Assembly: GCA_964483175.1 (NCBI GenBank)
Contig: CAZAAT010000029.1
Span: 1 to 27,841 of the forward strand
Source of the DNA: JAAYHC01 sp964483175
Lineage (GTDB): Bacteria; Bacillota; UBA5301
DNA length: 27,841 nucleotides
Direction of reading: 5' to 3'
The translations under genes were made by a program, and so were the position numbers. The number at the start of each line of letters is the position of its first letter. The first letter of the stretch is position 1. The notes beneath the pieces are model-generated. The model was given only the letters and a program-made list of their open reading frames with translations, was not told the DNA's origin and ran no database searches. Below are positions 1 through 7,014 of this stretch, piece by piece.

Positions 1-615
1 TGTCCTCGCCGGCTTCGGCGACCTTCAACCACTGCAAATGGAATCCGAAGAAGTGCTCTTCCACTTCGACCACATCTTCGGGCGGCAACACCTCGAGCGG
101 CAACACGTCGAGCGGCAACACCTCGAGCGGCAACACCACGTCGGGCGGCAACCACTACTACACCAGCGGGCAATGTCCTGTCGGGGAAGCCACAAGCCCG
201 AAAGGACCTCACGGCTATTATGGCAGCGCACAACCTGCCGTACGTAGCTCAGGCCGCAATTTCTCACTACAATGATCTGATCGCCAAGGTGCAAAAAGCC
301 TTGTCCAAGGAAGGACCAACTTTTCTTAATGTCATGGCGCCCTGTCGCTTGATTTGGGCGACCCCCCCTGAAGAAACAGTCGAAGTTACCAGGCATGCCG
401 TAGAATGCAATTTCTGGCCTCTTTACGAGGTGGATGAAGGGGTATGGAGGTTGACTTACCGTCCGCGGGTCGCGAAATCCTTCCGGGAGTGGTTGCAGAG
501 ACAAAGCCGTTTTAAACATCTATTTGGGAGGGATGATTCCGAAGAGATCCTTAGCGACCTGGAGGCAGAGGTTAATCATAATTGGGAAAGACTTCAAGCG
601 CGTTGTGCAGAGTAG
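1..615 (+). CDS. porB: Pyruvate:ferredoxin oxidoreductase beta subunit, C-terminal part (5' end outside the window)
   Basis: This is the C-terminal part of the thiamine-diphosphate-binding beta subunit of pyruvate:ferredoxin (2-oxoacid) oxidoreductase, which decarboxylates pyruvate to acetyl-CoA and reduces ferredoxin in anaerobes. The frame is open from base 1 to a TAG at 613-615 (204 codons visible). The recognisable family stretch runs from TTTTPAG (codons 51-57) through AAHNLPYVAQ, GPTFLNVMAPC and FWPLYEV to RFKHLF near the end. Codons 28-50, just before it, form an unusual repeat (RAATP, RAATR, RAATP, RAATP) where relatives have only a short loop. Upstream of that, NGIRRSALP loosely resembles the family's NTGIQRS motif, so the frame may be continuous, but identity is poor there. 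The rest of the por operon should lie to the left. The call is firm for 145-615 and weak for 1-80. Confidence 0.85.
   Translation, partial: CPRRLRRPSTTANGIRRSALPLRPHLRAATPRAATRRAATPRAATPRRAATTTTPAGNVLSGKPQARKDLTAIMAAHNLPYVAQAAISHYNDLIAKVQKALSKEGPTFLNVMAPCRLIWATPPEETVEVTRHAVECNFWPLYEVDEGVWRLTYRPRVAKSFREWLQRQSRFKHLFGRDDSEEILSDLEAEVNHNWERLQARCAE
80..150 (+). repeat. 15-bp tandem repeat inside porB
   Basis: About four copies of a 15-bp unit (consensus GCGGCAACACCTCGA) start at 82, 97, 112 and 127. The last copy is imperfect, and a fifth partial copy at about 145 merges into the conserved TTTTPAG codons. The period is a multiple of three, so the reading frame is kept; in the porB frame it reads Arg-Ala-Ala-Thr-Pro. 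It looks like an in-frame slippage expansion of the native RAAT segment. Confidence 0.8.
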
Positions 616-617
616 CC

Positions 618-647
618 TGAGGGGCAAAGTTGCGACTTTGCCCCTCA
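618..647. terminator. Stem-loop between convergent porB and the DUF1540 gene
   Basis: A 12-bp perfect stem (TGAGGGGCAAAG paired with CTTTGCCCCTCA) with a 6-base loop lies directly behind the porB stop codon. No long T-run follows on either strand, so it may act as a weak bidirectional terminator or protect the mRNA 3' end. Confidence 0.65.
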
Positions 648-654
648 AACACTC

Positions 655-861
655 CTATTTAGGTTTATAGGTGGCACACATAGTCTCTTCAGAAGTCCGG
701 GCATCCATTTCACCGATGGTACCAATTTCAAAAGTTGGGCTGTCGATATTGTTTTTAACCATGATCTCATTGGCCTCACAGACGTTGCCTGAACCCCAGT
801 AGTAACAACTGTCTACGCTGCATTTAACGCTGGTTCTTTTTTGCGTTGATCGTTTCGCCAT
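655..861 (-). CDS. DUF1540 small Cys-containing protein
   Basis: A 68-residue protein with the DUF1540 signature VKCSVDSCYYWGSGNVC near residues 12-28 and a further Cys close to the C terminus (MCATY). The four cysteines suggest metal binding, but the function of the family is unknown. The reading frame extends further upstream, but the ATG at 859-861 is chosen because GGAGGTG sits just before it (868-874, complement). It is divergent from the GerMN gene and convergent with porB. DUF1540 proteins are common in spore-forming Firmicutes, which supports the lineage call. Confidence 0.8.
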   Translation of the reverse strand: MAKRSTQKRTSVKCSVDSCYYWGSGNVCEANEIMVKNNIDSPTFEIGTIGEMDARTSEETMCATYKPK

Positions 862-927
862 GTTAGACACCTCCACTAGTAAGTCTGGAAGAAAAACACG
901 GTTAGTATGCACTAGGGACAAAGAGGG

Positions 928-956
928 ATTATCAAATGAAATACAGAAATATGCAA
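928..956 (-). promoter_or_regulatory. Sigma-A-type promoter for the DUF1540 gene
   Basis: On the minus strand, TTGCAT (956-951) and GATAAT (933-928) are separated by exactly 17 bp. The -10 box lies about 65 bp upstream of the DUF1540 start codon. Confidence 0.6.
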
Positions 957-970
957 CTGAGGTGATCTGG

Positions 971-1465
971 ATGAAAAGATGGCTCTTACCGGTCATTCTG
1001 GTCCTAGTGGCGATTGGGATTTGGTTTGTGACCAGCCGCCCAGAGCCGGTTCAGGTGACCCTCTATTTCTCCGATCAGAACGCGGAATTCCTCCGCCCTG
1101 AGCTTCGTCGGGTTGTATTAGATAAAGGTGAATCCCCGATAATAGCAGCTATAGAAGGGCTTATTCACGGTCCGCAAGACCAAAATCTTTCCCGGACGAT
1201 TCCTGAGGGAACAAGGTTATTGGGGATCGAGATTAAAGACGGGGTAGCCTGGGTTGATTTCTCGCGAGAAATTCAGATTAACCATTGGGGCGGCTCCGCC
1301 GGGGAGATGCTGACAACATTCTCGGTGGTAAATACTCTGACCGAGTTCCCGCAAATTCAGGCGGTTCAATTCCTGGTTGAGGGTGAAGTTCTCGAGTCAA
1401 TTTGGGGCCACGGCATCACGGATGAGCCTATCGGCAGAGCTCCTGACCTAATTGCCCCCAAATAA
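971..1465 (+). CDS. GerMN-domain membrane-anchored protein
   Basis: A 164-residue protein with one N-terminal membrane segment (about residues 4-21, after MKR) followed by a GerMN domain (roughly residues 35-150). Family features seen are the strand VTLYFSDQNAEFL, the segment IPEGTRLLGIEIKDGVAWVDFS, and VNTLTEFPQIQAVQFLVEGE. There is no lipobox cysteine, so it is probably anchored by the helix rather than by lipid. GerMN domains occur in the spore germination protein GerM and in many uncharacterised envelope proteins of Firmicutes. The ATG at 971 is chosen over an upstream in-frame start because GAGGTG precedes it at 959-964 and because the extra N terminus would be unlike the family. The exact role is unknown. 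Confidence 0.8.
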   Translation: MKRWLLPVILVLVAIGIWFVTSRPEPVQVTLYFSDQNAEFLRPELRRVVLDKGESPIIAAIEGLIHGPQDQNLSRTIPEGTRLLGIEIKDGVAWVDFSREIQINHWGGSAGEMLTTFSVVNTLTEFPQIQAVQFLVEGEVLESIWGHGITDEPIGRAPDLIAPK

Positions 1466-1496
1466 AAGTGGTTCTATTCTATATGTAGCTGGGTCA

Positions 1497-1526
1497 AGCA
1501 GTCCTGACAAGGGCTGCTGTATTTTT
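1497..1526 (+). terminator. Rho-independent terminator after the GerMN gene
   Basis: An 8-bp stem with one G-T pair (AGCAGTCC at 1497-1504 with GGGCTGCT at 1511-1518), a 6-base loop, and a run of five T at 1522-1526. Confidence 0.75.
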
Positions 1527-1544
1527 GGGCAAATAAGCGAAAAG

Positions 1545-1562
1545 TCGTGAAACAATATACAA
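1545..1562. promoter_or_regulatory. Possible Rex operator upstream of ndh
   Basis: The sequence TCGTGAA-ACAA-TATACAA matches the Rex consensus TTGTGAA-N4-TTCACAA at 11 of 14 specified positions. It lies about 130 bp upstream of a type II NADH dehydrogenase gene, a known Rex target in Bacillus, and a rex gene is encoded at 6325-6981. The match is imperfect, so this is a prediction only. Confidence 0.4.
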
Positions 1563-1586
1563 ATAGTGCAGGAGAAAGTTCTACCT

Positions 1587-1640
1587 AAATAGTAGGATAA
1601 TAAGAAGAAAATAGTAGGATAATAAGAAGAAAATAGTAGG
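1587..1640. repeat. 22-bp tandem direct repeats upstream of ndh
   Basis: Two exact 22-bp copies (1587-1608 and 1609-1630), each containing AAATAGTAGGATAATAAG, are followed by a partial third copy of 10 bp (1631-1640). They lie between the GerMN terminator and the ndh ribosome site. The units hold -10-like GATAAT elements. They may bind a regulator or may be a neutral slippage product. I see nothing else in this 200-bp gap apart from the possible Rex site. Confidence 0.85.
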
Positions 1641-1691
1641 CAAATAATGATTTTGCCGACATGTTGACACCATTGGGAGGTGGTCTGCCGT

Positions 1692-2909
1692 ATGGAGCAA
1701 AAAGAAATAGTGATTTTAGGAGCAGGTTACGCTGGCATCCGAGCTGCGCAGGATTTAACCAAGTTATTTCGGCGAAACTCGGAGTACCGGTTGATATTAA
1801 TAAATAAGCATAATTATCACCAATTCATTACCGAAATTCATAAGCCGGCTGCCGGGACATGTTCGGCTGATTTTGCGCGCATACCGATCTCCGATTTGAT
1901 CGACGAAGATCGCGTTGATTTCATTAAGGGGACCATTACCCAAATTAAGCCCGAGGATAATCTGTTGATCTTCGAGGATGGCCAAGAACAAAGTTATGAT
2001 TATCTTATCGTGGGTTTTGGTGCTGACCCGGAGTTTTTTAATATTCCGGGATTAGAAGGCCATAAACTTACACTACGCAGCGTCAATTCTGCGCGTCTTA
2101 TCCGGACTCATATTGAAAAGATGTTTGCCGAAGGCAAGCAGCAGCCTCCGGAGATTCGGCAGGCCTACTGGACCATCATTGTTGTCGGTGGGGGCATGAC
2201 CGGTATTGAGTTTGCTGGAGAACTGGGGGAAATCAAGCCGAAGCTGGCCAAAGAGTATGATGTGCCGCTGGAGCAGATCCGGATTATCAATATTGAAGCC
2301 CTGCCAAATATCCTCAATGAAGCAGATCCAGAGTTGGTTGCTCATGCTCGCAGCGTGCTCGAACAAAAAGGTGTCGAAATTATTACCGGTCGGCCGGTAG
2401 CCAAATTTGAAGATAATCAGATCTTCTTACAAGACGGAGAAGTTATTCCGAGCATGACGGTTGTTTGGTCGGCTGGAATCAGGGGCAACCGGATTCTTGA
2501 GGATTCCGCCCTCGAAACTGCCGGAAGAGGGAGAGTCGTAGTCGATCAGTTTCTCCGGACTAAGCAATATCCGAATGTTTTCGCAGCTGGAGACTGTGCC
2601 TACTGCATTGACCCGGAGACCGGAAAGCCGGCGGCTCCAAACGCACATAATGCTATAGATATGGGTGCCGTTTGTGCCAAGAACATCTATAACCTCGAAC
2701 ATGGCAATGAATTAGTACCATTTAAAGAAGTTTATCTCGGGTCGGCTACTTCTTTAGGTGGTGCTGCTGGAATTGCCGATATGGGTAAATTCCGGTTTAA
2801 AGGTGTACCAGCCACCGTGTTTAAAGAGATGATCAATGTTAAATACGTTTTCTCAATTGGTGGAGTGCCTTTGGTGGTTAGAAGGATACTAGGACATTTT
2901 AGAAATTAG
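1692..2909 (+). CDS. ndh: Type II NADH dehydrogenase (NDH-2), FAD-dependent
   Basis: A 405-residue non-proton-pumping NADH:quinone oxidoreductase of the pyridine nucleotide-disulphide family; it moves electrons from NADH to the quinone pool at the inner membrane face. The first Rossmann motif GAGYAG (residues 10-15) binds FAD. The second, GGGMTG (about 165-170), binds NADH. AAGDC (298-302) followed by PAAPNAHNAIDMG is the late FAD and quinone-side segment. The C terminus, with GVPLVVRRILGHF, is the expected amphipathic membrane anchor. The ATG at 1692 is chosen because GGGAGGTGG (1675-1683) sits 8 bp upstream; a GTG at 1680 lies within that ribosome site. The length fits the family (about 400). 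Some related sulphide:quinone reductases look similar, but the paired redox cysteines of SQR are not evident. Confidence 0.85.
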   Translation: MEQKEIVILGAGYAGIRAAQDLTKLFRRNSEYRLILINKHNYHQFITEIHKPAAGTCSADFARIPISDLIDEDRVDFIKGTITQIKPEDNLLIFEDGQEQSYDYLIVGFGADPEFFNIPGLEGHKLTLRSVNSARLIRTHIEKMFAEGKQQPPEIRQAYWTIIVVGGGMTGIEFAGELGEIKPKLAKEYDVPLEQIRIINIEALPNILNEADPELVAHARSVLEQKGVEIITGRPVAKFEDNQIFLQDGEVIPSMTVVWSAGIRGNRILEDSALETAGRGRVVVDQFLRTKQYPNVFAAGDCAYCIDPETGKPAAPNAHNAIDMGAVCAKNIYNLEHGNELVPFKEVYLGSATSLGGAAGIADMGKFRFKGVPATVFKEMINVKYVFSIGGVPLVVRRILGHFRN

Positions 2910-2938
2910 GCTGACGAAGAGATGGCTTTCTGTGATTA

Positions 2939-2968
2939 AAACCCCGATTTCGATCGGGGTTTACTTTT
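2939..2968 (+). terminator. Rho-independent terminator after ndh
   Basis: A perfect 10-bp stem (AAACCCCGAT with ATCGGGGTTT) closed by a TTCG tetraloop (2949-2952), followed by a T-rich tail (2960-2968). Confidence 0.9.
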
Positions 2969-2990
2969 GTTTCCGATAATAAAATATTTA

Positions 2991-3019
2991 TTGCGACATC
3001 TGTTCAATTATCGTATACT
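2991..3019 (+). promoter_or_regulatory. Sigma-A-type promoter for the Lrp-trpXYZ-like operon
   Basis: TTGCGA (2991-2996) and TATACT (3014-3019) are spaced by 17 bp. The start codon of the Lrp-type gene follows 57 bp later. Confidence 0.75.
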
Positions 3020-3032
3020 ATACTCAAATCTT

Positions 3033-3052
3033 GTTGCGAACATCATAGCAAC
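3033..3052. promoter_or_regulatory. Inverted repeat downstream of the promoter, possible Lrp-family operator
   Basis: GTTGC (3033-3037) and GCAAC (3048-3052) form a dyad 10 bases apart, just downstream of the -10 box. TTGCGAACATC (3034-3044) also repeats the TTGCGACATC of the -35 region (2991-3000) 43 bp away, about four helical turns. This would suit an autoregulating Lrp/AsnC octamer, but it is inference. Confidence 0.4.
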
Positions 3053-3075
3053 TGCCGGGAATGGGGGAGTTTTAC

Positions 3076-3534
3076 TTGAACTATCAGGAGTTAGATTCAC
3101 TCGATCGTCTAATCCTTAAATATCTCCAAGAGGATGGTCGGACACCGTTTACTACTATCGCGGCAGCTGCAGGAGTTGCCGAAGGAACGATCCGTAAACG
3201 TTATGCTCGGCTGATTGAAAAGGGAATAGCTAAAGTTGTTGCGGTTTTAGATCCTGAGGGATTGGGCTTGAGTACCAGGGCAATTGTTGGGATTCATGTT
3301 GAAGGTGAGCAGGGAGATGAGGTAGCGAGAGAACTTGCGGAGTTGCCCGAAGTCCGTTATGTAGCCATTTCTGCCGGAGAGCATGATCTGATTATCGAAG
3401 TTGTTGTGCCTTCAAACGAAGCTTTATATCGCTTTTTGACCAAACGGCTCAGAGAAATAGCAGGGGTTAAATCCAGTGATACTTCGATGATCATGAAGAC
3501 TAGTAAGGAAGCGTATCTTTGGAATGCTGAGTAA
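3076..3534 (+). CDS. Lrp/AsnC family transcriptional regulator
   Basis: A 152-residue regulator with an AsnC-type winged helix (about residues 5-60: LDSLDRLILKYLQEDGR, then the recognition helix region AEGTIRKRYARLIEKG) and a C-terminal RAM ligand-binding domain (about 65-145, with the family segment VRYVAISAGEHDLIIEVVV). Lrp-type proteins sense amino acids. It is the first gene of a run with a TrpXYZ-like importer, so it may sense the transported substrate and control its own operon. The TTG at 3076 is chosen because GGGGGAG (3063-3069) lies 6 bp before it; the ATG at 3061 would overlap that ribosome site and has none of its own. Other genes here use the same TTG-plus-strong-site pattern. 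The ligand is unknown. Confidence 0.85.
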   Translation: MNYQELDSLDRLILKYLQEDGRTPFTTIAAAAGVAEGTIRKRYARLIEKGIAKVVAVLDPEGLGLSTRAIVGIHVEGEQGDEVARELAELPEVRYVAISAGEHDLIIEVVVPSNEALYRFLTKRLREIAGVKSSDTSMIMKTSKEAYLWNAE

Positions 3535-3565
3535 CTAAGTAGTGAGTAGTGAGGAGGAGAGTAAG

Positions 3566-4519
3566 TTGAAACGGTTGTTATTGGGGTTGCTTTTGGTTGT
3601 GATTGTGTTGGGTGCAGCTTTGGGGGTACAGGCGAAGACTTATACTATCGGAATTACCCAGATAGTGGAACATCCGGCCTTAGATAATGCTGTAGACGGA
3701 TTTATGCAGGCTCTCGCCGATGCTGGACTAGAGGTTAGGTATGATCGGCAGAACGCTCAAGGTGATATGTCCACGGCGCTGATGATCGCACAAAAGTTTG
3801 CGAACTCTCGGGTCGATCTGGTTTTGGCTGTAGCCACTCCTACAGCGCAGGCTGCCGCAAATGTGATTAAAGACATTCCAATTTTAATTACTGCGGTTAC
3901 CGATCCGGAATCTGCCGGCCTGGTTAGGTCCAACTCTTTGTCTGGAACTAATGTCTGCGGAACTTCGGATCTGAACCCCGTTGATCGTCAGTTGGCATTG
4001 TTTAAACAACTTAACCGTCCGGTTTCTAAAGTAGGCGTTTTATACAATGCCGGAGAGACCAACTCCGTGGTACAAGTGGAGATGGCTAAGCAAGAGGCGA
4101 AAAAATTAGGTTTAACGCTAGTAGAAGCAGCGGTTAGCAATTCGAGCGAAGTATATCAGGCCGCGCTTTCGTTAGTTGGCCGGGTAGATGGGATTTATGT
4201 GCCGACTGATAACACTGTTGTATCTGCCTTTGAATCAGTAGCTAAGGTTGCTGCCGACAATAATCTTCCCGTAATTACCGGGGAAGATAATAGTGTTGAG
4301 CGGGGTGGGTTGGCAACGGTCGGAATCGATTATTACCGTTTGGGTTACCAGACTGGAGAAATCGCGATACGAGTATTGCAAGGTGAAGTTAGGCCGCACG
4401 AGTTGCCAATTGAATACCAACGCGATGTGCGCTTGGTGGTTAATTTAAAAGCCGCTGAGGAACAGGGCGTCAATCTACCACAGTCCTTAGTTGAGCAAGC
4501 AGATTCAGTAATCAAATAG
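3566..4519 (+). CDS. ABC transporter substrate-binding protein, TrpX-like (PF04392 type)
   Basis: A 317-residue exported binding protein. The signal peptide is MKRLLLGLLLVVIVLGAALG with likely cleavage after VQA (about residue 23); there is no lipobox cysteine. The mature part has the family features TYTIGITQIVEHPALD at its start, a repeated periplasmic-binding-protein fold, KVGVLYNAGETNS, YVPTDNTV, and GLATVGIDYYRLGYQTGEIA near the end. This family serves importers for tryptophan, tyrosine or other small ligands. The TTG at 3566 is chosen over a GTG at 3542 because GAGGAGGAGA (3551-3560) precedes it and the signal peptide then starts properly. It is followed at once by its permease and ATPase. 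An aromatic amino-acid substrate is plausible but not shown. Confidence 0.85.
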   Translation: MKRLLLGLLLVVIVLGAALGVQAKTYTIGITQIVEHPALDNAVDGFMQALADAGLEVRYDRQNAQGDMSTALMIAQKFANSRVDLVLAVATPTAQAAANVIKDIPILITAVTDPESAGLVRSNSLSGTNVCGTSDLNPVDRQLALFKQLNRPVSKVGVLYNAGETNSVVQVEMAKQEAKKLGLTLVEAAVSNSSEVYQAALSLVGRVDGIYVPTDNTVVSAFESVAKVAADNNLPVITGEDNSVERGGLATVGIDYYRLGYQTGEIAIRVLQGEVRPHELPIEYQRDVRLVVNLKAAEEQGVNLPQSLVEQADSVIK

Positions 4520-4538
4520 AGTTTTGAGGTGAATGTAG

Positions 4539-5471
4539 ATGTTGACCTTTCCGGTGGTAGCCGGTGTGTTGGAGCAAGGATTGGTCTACTCGTTGATGGC
4601 TCTGGGAGTGTATATCACCTTTCGGATTTTGAATTTTCCGGATCTTTCGGTGGATGCAACTTTCCCTTTAGGTGCAGCGGTGTGCGCAAAAATGATCATT
4701 TCCGGTTACGATCCGTTTCTAGCCCTGGTCTTTTCGCTAGGAGCGGGTCTAATCGGCGGACTATTGACCGGATTGCTCAACACCAAACTCAAGATTTCCA
4801 GCTTGCTTGCTGGTATTTTGACCATGACCGCCCTATACTCCGTAAACCTTCGGATCATGGGCAGAGCAAATATTCCTTTACTGAGGCAGCCTACCTTTCT
4901 CACGACACTAGAAGAAATCGGGCTTCCTCAGCAGTATCTAGCATTACTTTTTTTCGTAGGCTTAGTGTTAGTTGTTAAACTGGTTCTGGATTGGTTTTTA
5001 CATACCGAGATGGGATTTGCCCTTAGGGCTACCGGTGATAACCCCCAGATGATCAGGAGTCTGGGGGTAAACACCGATGTGATGAAGGTCCTGGGCCTGG
5101 CCTTGGCCAATGGCTTGGTGGCCCTTTCCGGCGGTTTGGTAGCTCAGTATCAGGGCTTTGCTGATGTCGGGATGGGTATCGGCACGATAGTCGCCGGGCT
5201 TGCTTCGGTAATCATCGGGGAAGTCTTGCTGCACCCGAAGAGTGTAGTGACGCAAGTCCTGTCAGTCATAGTTGGATCGATGGTATATCGGTTGGCAATC
5301 TTTTTGGCACTTCGTCTCGGCTTTGCGCCTACAGACCTGAAGTTGGTTACTGCTTTACTAGTTATCATTGCTCTGGCCACACCGAATCTCTCTCGGTCAC
5401 GGCGTCAGACAAAACTCCTGGCTAGACTGGGGAAAGGGGTGGTTAACGGTGTTAAGCCTAGCGGCAATTAG
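4539..5471 (+). CDS. ABC transporter permease, BPD_transp_2 family (TrpY-like)
   Basis: A 310-residue integral membrane protein with about eight hydrophobic segments. It carries the typical N-terminal LEQGLVYSLMALGVYITFRILNF region, in which the family reads 'ALGVY(I/L)(T/S)FRIL', and the cytoplasmic coupling segment TEMGFALRATGDNPQMIRSLGVN. It forms the membrane channel of the importer whose binding protein lies just upstream and whose ATPase overlaps its 3' end by 23 bp. The ATG at 4539 has GAGGTGA at a 7-bp distance. The basic C-terminal tail (RSRRQTKLLARLGKG) is cytoplasmic. Confidence 0.85.
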   Translation: MLTFPVVAGVLEQGLVYSLMALGVYITFRILNFPDLSVDATFPLGAAVCAKMIISGYDPFLALVFSLGAGLIGGLLTGLLNTKLKISSLLAGILTMTALYSVNLRIMGRANIPLLRQPTFLTTLEEIGLPQQYLALLFFVGLVLVVKLVLDWFLHTEMGFALRATGDNPQMIRSLGVNTDVMKVLGLALANGLVALSGGLVAQYQGFADVGMGIGTIVAGLASVIIGEVLLHPKSVVTQVLSVIVGSMVYRLAIFLALRLGFAPTDLKLVTALLVIIALATPNLSRSRRQTKLLARLGKGVVNGVKPSGN

Positions 5472-6243
5472 TAAGACCTTCAATCTTGATTCACCATCAC
5501 CGAACCCAGCTTTGTGCGGCATCGATCTACACTTGGAGCCGGGCGAATTTGTCACCATTATCGGCAGTAATGGCGCCGGCAAATCGAGTTTGTTAAATGC
5601 GATCGCCGGAGTCTTTCCGGTAGACAGCGGGCAGATTTGTGTAGACGGCCAGGACATTACAGCTTGGCCTGAGCATAAGCGGGCGAGCCTGATTGGTAGG
5701 GTCTTTCAAGATCCGATGATGGGAACGGCTAGCTCGATGTCGATTGAGGAAAACTTGGCGATGGCCGCTAAACGTGGAGCGGCCCGGGGTTTTTCGCGGG
5801 GTGTTAATGTTAACTCCAGATCGCGATTTCGCGAACTGTTGGCCGATTTGGGGCTGGGGTTAGAAAACCGTCTCTCTGACAAAGTAAAACTGCTCTCCGG
5901 TGGGCAGCGTCAAAGCCTTACCCTGCTCATGGCGACTATTTCCCATCCAAAACTATTGTTGTTGGATGAACATACCGCGGCTCTCGATCCCAAGACCGCG
6001 CAGCAAGTTGCCGAGTTAACCGAGCGGATCGTGAAAAGCGCGGGATTGACTGTATTGATGGTCACTCATAACATGGAGCACGCTTTAAACACAGGGAGTC
6101 GCACGGTGATGATGCACGAGGGGCAAATAATCTTTGATGTTAGCGGAGAGAAGCGGGCCAATATGTCCGTCACCGATCTCTTAAATGAGTTCAGTCGGTT
6201 ACGCGGGGAGAGCTTGGCGGATGATAGATTGTTGCTCGGATAA
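5449..6243 (+). CDS. ABC transporter ATP-binding protein (TrpZ-like)
   Basis: A 264-residue ABC ATPase that powers the importer. It shows Walker A GSNGAGKS (residues 39-46), Q-loop Gln87 in RVFQDP, signature LSGGQ (149-153), Walker B LLLLDE with the D-loop ALDPK, and the switch His in VTHNM. The start is the GTG at 5449, preceded by GGAAAGGGGTGG, which gives a 23-bp overlap with the permease and so translational coupling. The Walker B segment ends in DEH rather than the commoner DEP, as is frequent in this branch of the family. Confidence 0.85.
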   Translation: MLSLAAISKTFNLDSPSPNPALCGIDLHLEPGEFVTIIGSNGAGKSSLLNAIAGVFPVDSGQICVDGQDITAWPEHKRASLIGRVFQDPMMGTASSMSIEENLAMAAKRGAARGFSRGVNVNSRSRFRELLADLGLGLENRLSDKVKLLSGGQRQSLTLLMATISHPKLLLLDEHTAALDPKTAQQVAELTERIVKSAGLTVLMVTHNMEHALNTGSRTVMMHEGQIIFDVSGEKRANMSVTDLLNEFSRLRGESLADDRLLLG

Positions 6244-6324
6244 ATTTAAAGTTGCAGGATTTTACCAAGTTATCAATGAATAAAAGAAGTAACGATTGGG
6301 ATTCCTGTTGGGGGGAGACGGTAA

Positions 6325-6981
6325 TTGAAAAAGATTCCGAAGCCGGCATTAGAACGGTTGTTTCTTTATTATCGATTGTTACTAACCGCCTATAACAACG
6401 GAGAAAAGATTATTTCTTCAGTTGAAATGGGTAAGCGCCTTGATTTGGATCCGGCGCAGATTCGCAAGGATCTGACTTATTGTGGGGAGTTCGGGAAGCC
6501 ACGAATCGGTTATCGGGTTGAGGGGTTGATGACTGAGCTTCAGAATGTTTTGGGGCTGGGCGAGCGGAAACAGGCGGTTCTAATTGGTGTCGGCCGCTTG
6601 GGGATGGCCATCTACAGCTATACCGGTTTTGCCAAGTTCGGTCTGGAGATTGTCGGCCTATTTGACAGCGATCCGACCAAGGTCGGTTTGGACTTAGGCG
6701 GCCAGACCATCATGAATATATCCCAGCTAGGAGAGTTTATCCGTCATAATCGGGTCCCTCTCGGGATAATCACCGTGCCGGCTGCAACAGCGCAAAAAGT
6801 CGCCGATATCATGGTTGAGGCTGGTATCTGCGCTATTTGGAACTTTGCACCGATTACCCTAAAAGTACCTGAAAACATTTCCATCCGCAATGAGGATTTA
6901 GCCATCGGTTTGGCAACCCTTTCATGGAATCTGATCAACTCCAGTTGTCCATATATCCAAGGTGAAGAAGATCTAGACTAA
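6325..6981 (+). CDS. rex: Redox-sensing transcriptional repressor Rex
   Basis: A 218-residue NADH/NAD+-sensing repressor. The N-terminal winged helix (about residues 1-75) includes SSVEMGKRLDLDPAQIRKDL and CGEFGKPRIGYRVEGL, the family's DNA-contacting region. The Rossmann domain has GVGRLG and the acidic strand end GLFDSDPTKVG, then the domain-swap helix near the C terminus (EDLAIGLATLSWNLI). When NADH is low Rex represses NADH-oxidising and fermentation genes. The TTG at 6325 is chosen because GGGGGGAG lies 8 bp upstream. It follows the ABC ATPase gene by 81 bp without a visible terminator, so readthrough is possible. The ndh gene upstream and the hydrogenase downstream are natural candidate targets. 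Confidence 0.92.
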   Translation: MKKIPKPALERLFLYYRLLLTAYNNGEKIISSVEMGKRLDLDPAQIRKDLTYCGEFGKPRIGYRVEGLMTELQNVLGLGERKQAVLIGVGRLGMAIYSYTGFAKFGLEIVGLFDSDPTKVGLDLGGQTIMNISQLGEFIRHNRVPLGIITVPAATAQKVADIMVEAGICAIWNFAPITLKVPENISIRNEDLAIGLATLSWNLINSSCPYIQGEEDLD

Positions 6982-6986
6982 GTGGT

Positions 6987-7007
6987 GGGCCAGGTTTTAC
7001 CTGGCCC
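6987..7007. terminator. Bidirectional stem-loop between rex and the ATPase gene
   Basis: A perfect 9-bp stem (GGGCCAGGT with ACCTGGCCC) around a TTT loop, between two convergent genes. There is no strong T-run after it on either strand. Confidence 0.6.
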
Positions 7008-7014
7008 TAAATCA

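Noticed and set aside
38..247. Open plus frame with repeated Gln-His-Glu-Arg units
   Set aside because: It is the same 15-bp repeat read in another frame and has no ribosome site.
25..519. Long open frame on the minus strand opposite porB
   Set aside because: It is Cys/Arg/Ser-rich in the repeat region and matches no family; the plus frame is clearly PorB from 145 onward.
1587..1640. CRISPR-like repeat array
   Set aside because: The repeats are directly adjacent, without spacers, and no cas gene is present.
3061..3075. ATG at 3061 as start of the Lrp-type gene
   Set aside because: It has no ribosome site and overlaps the GGGGGAG that serves TTG 3076.
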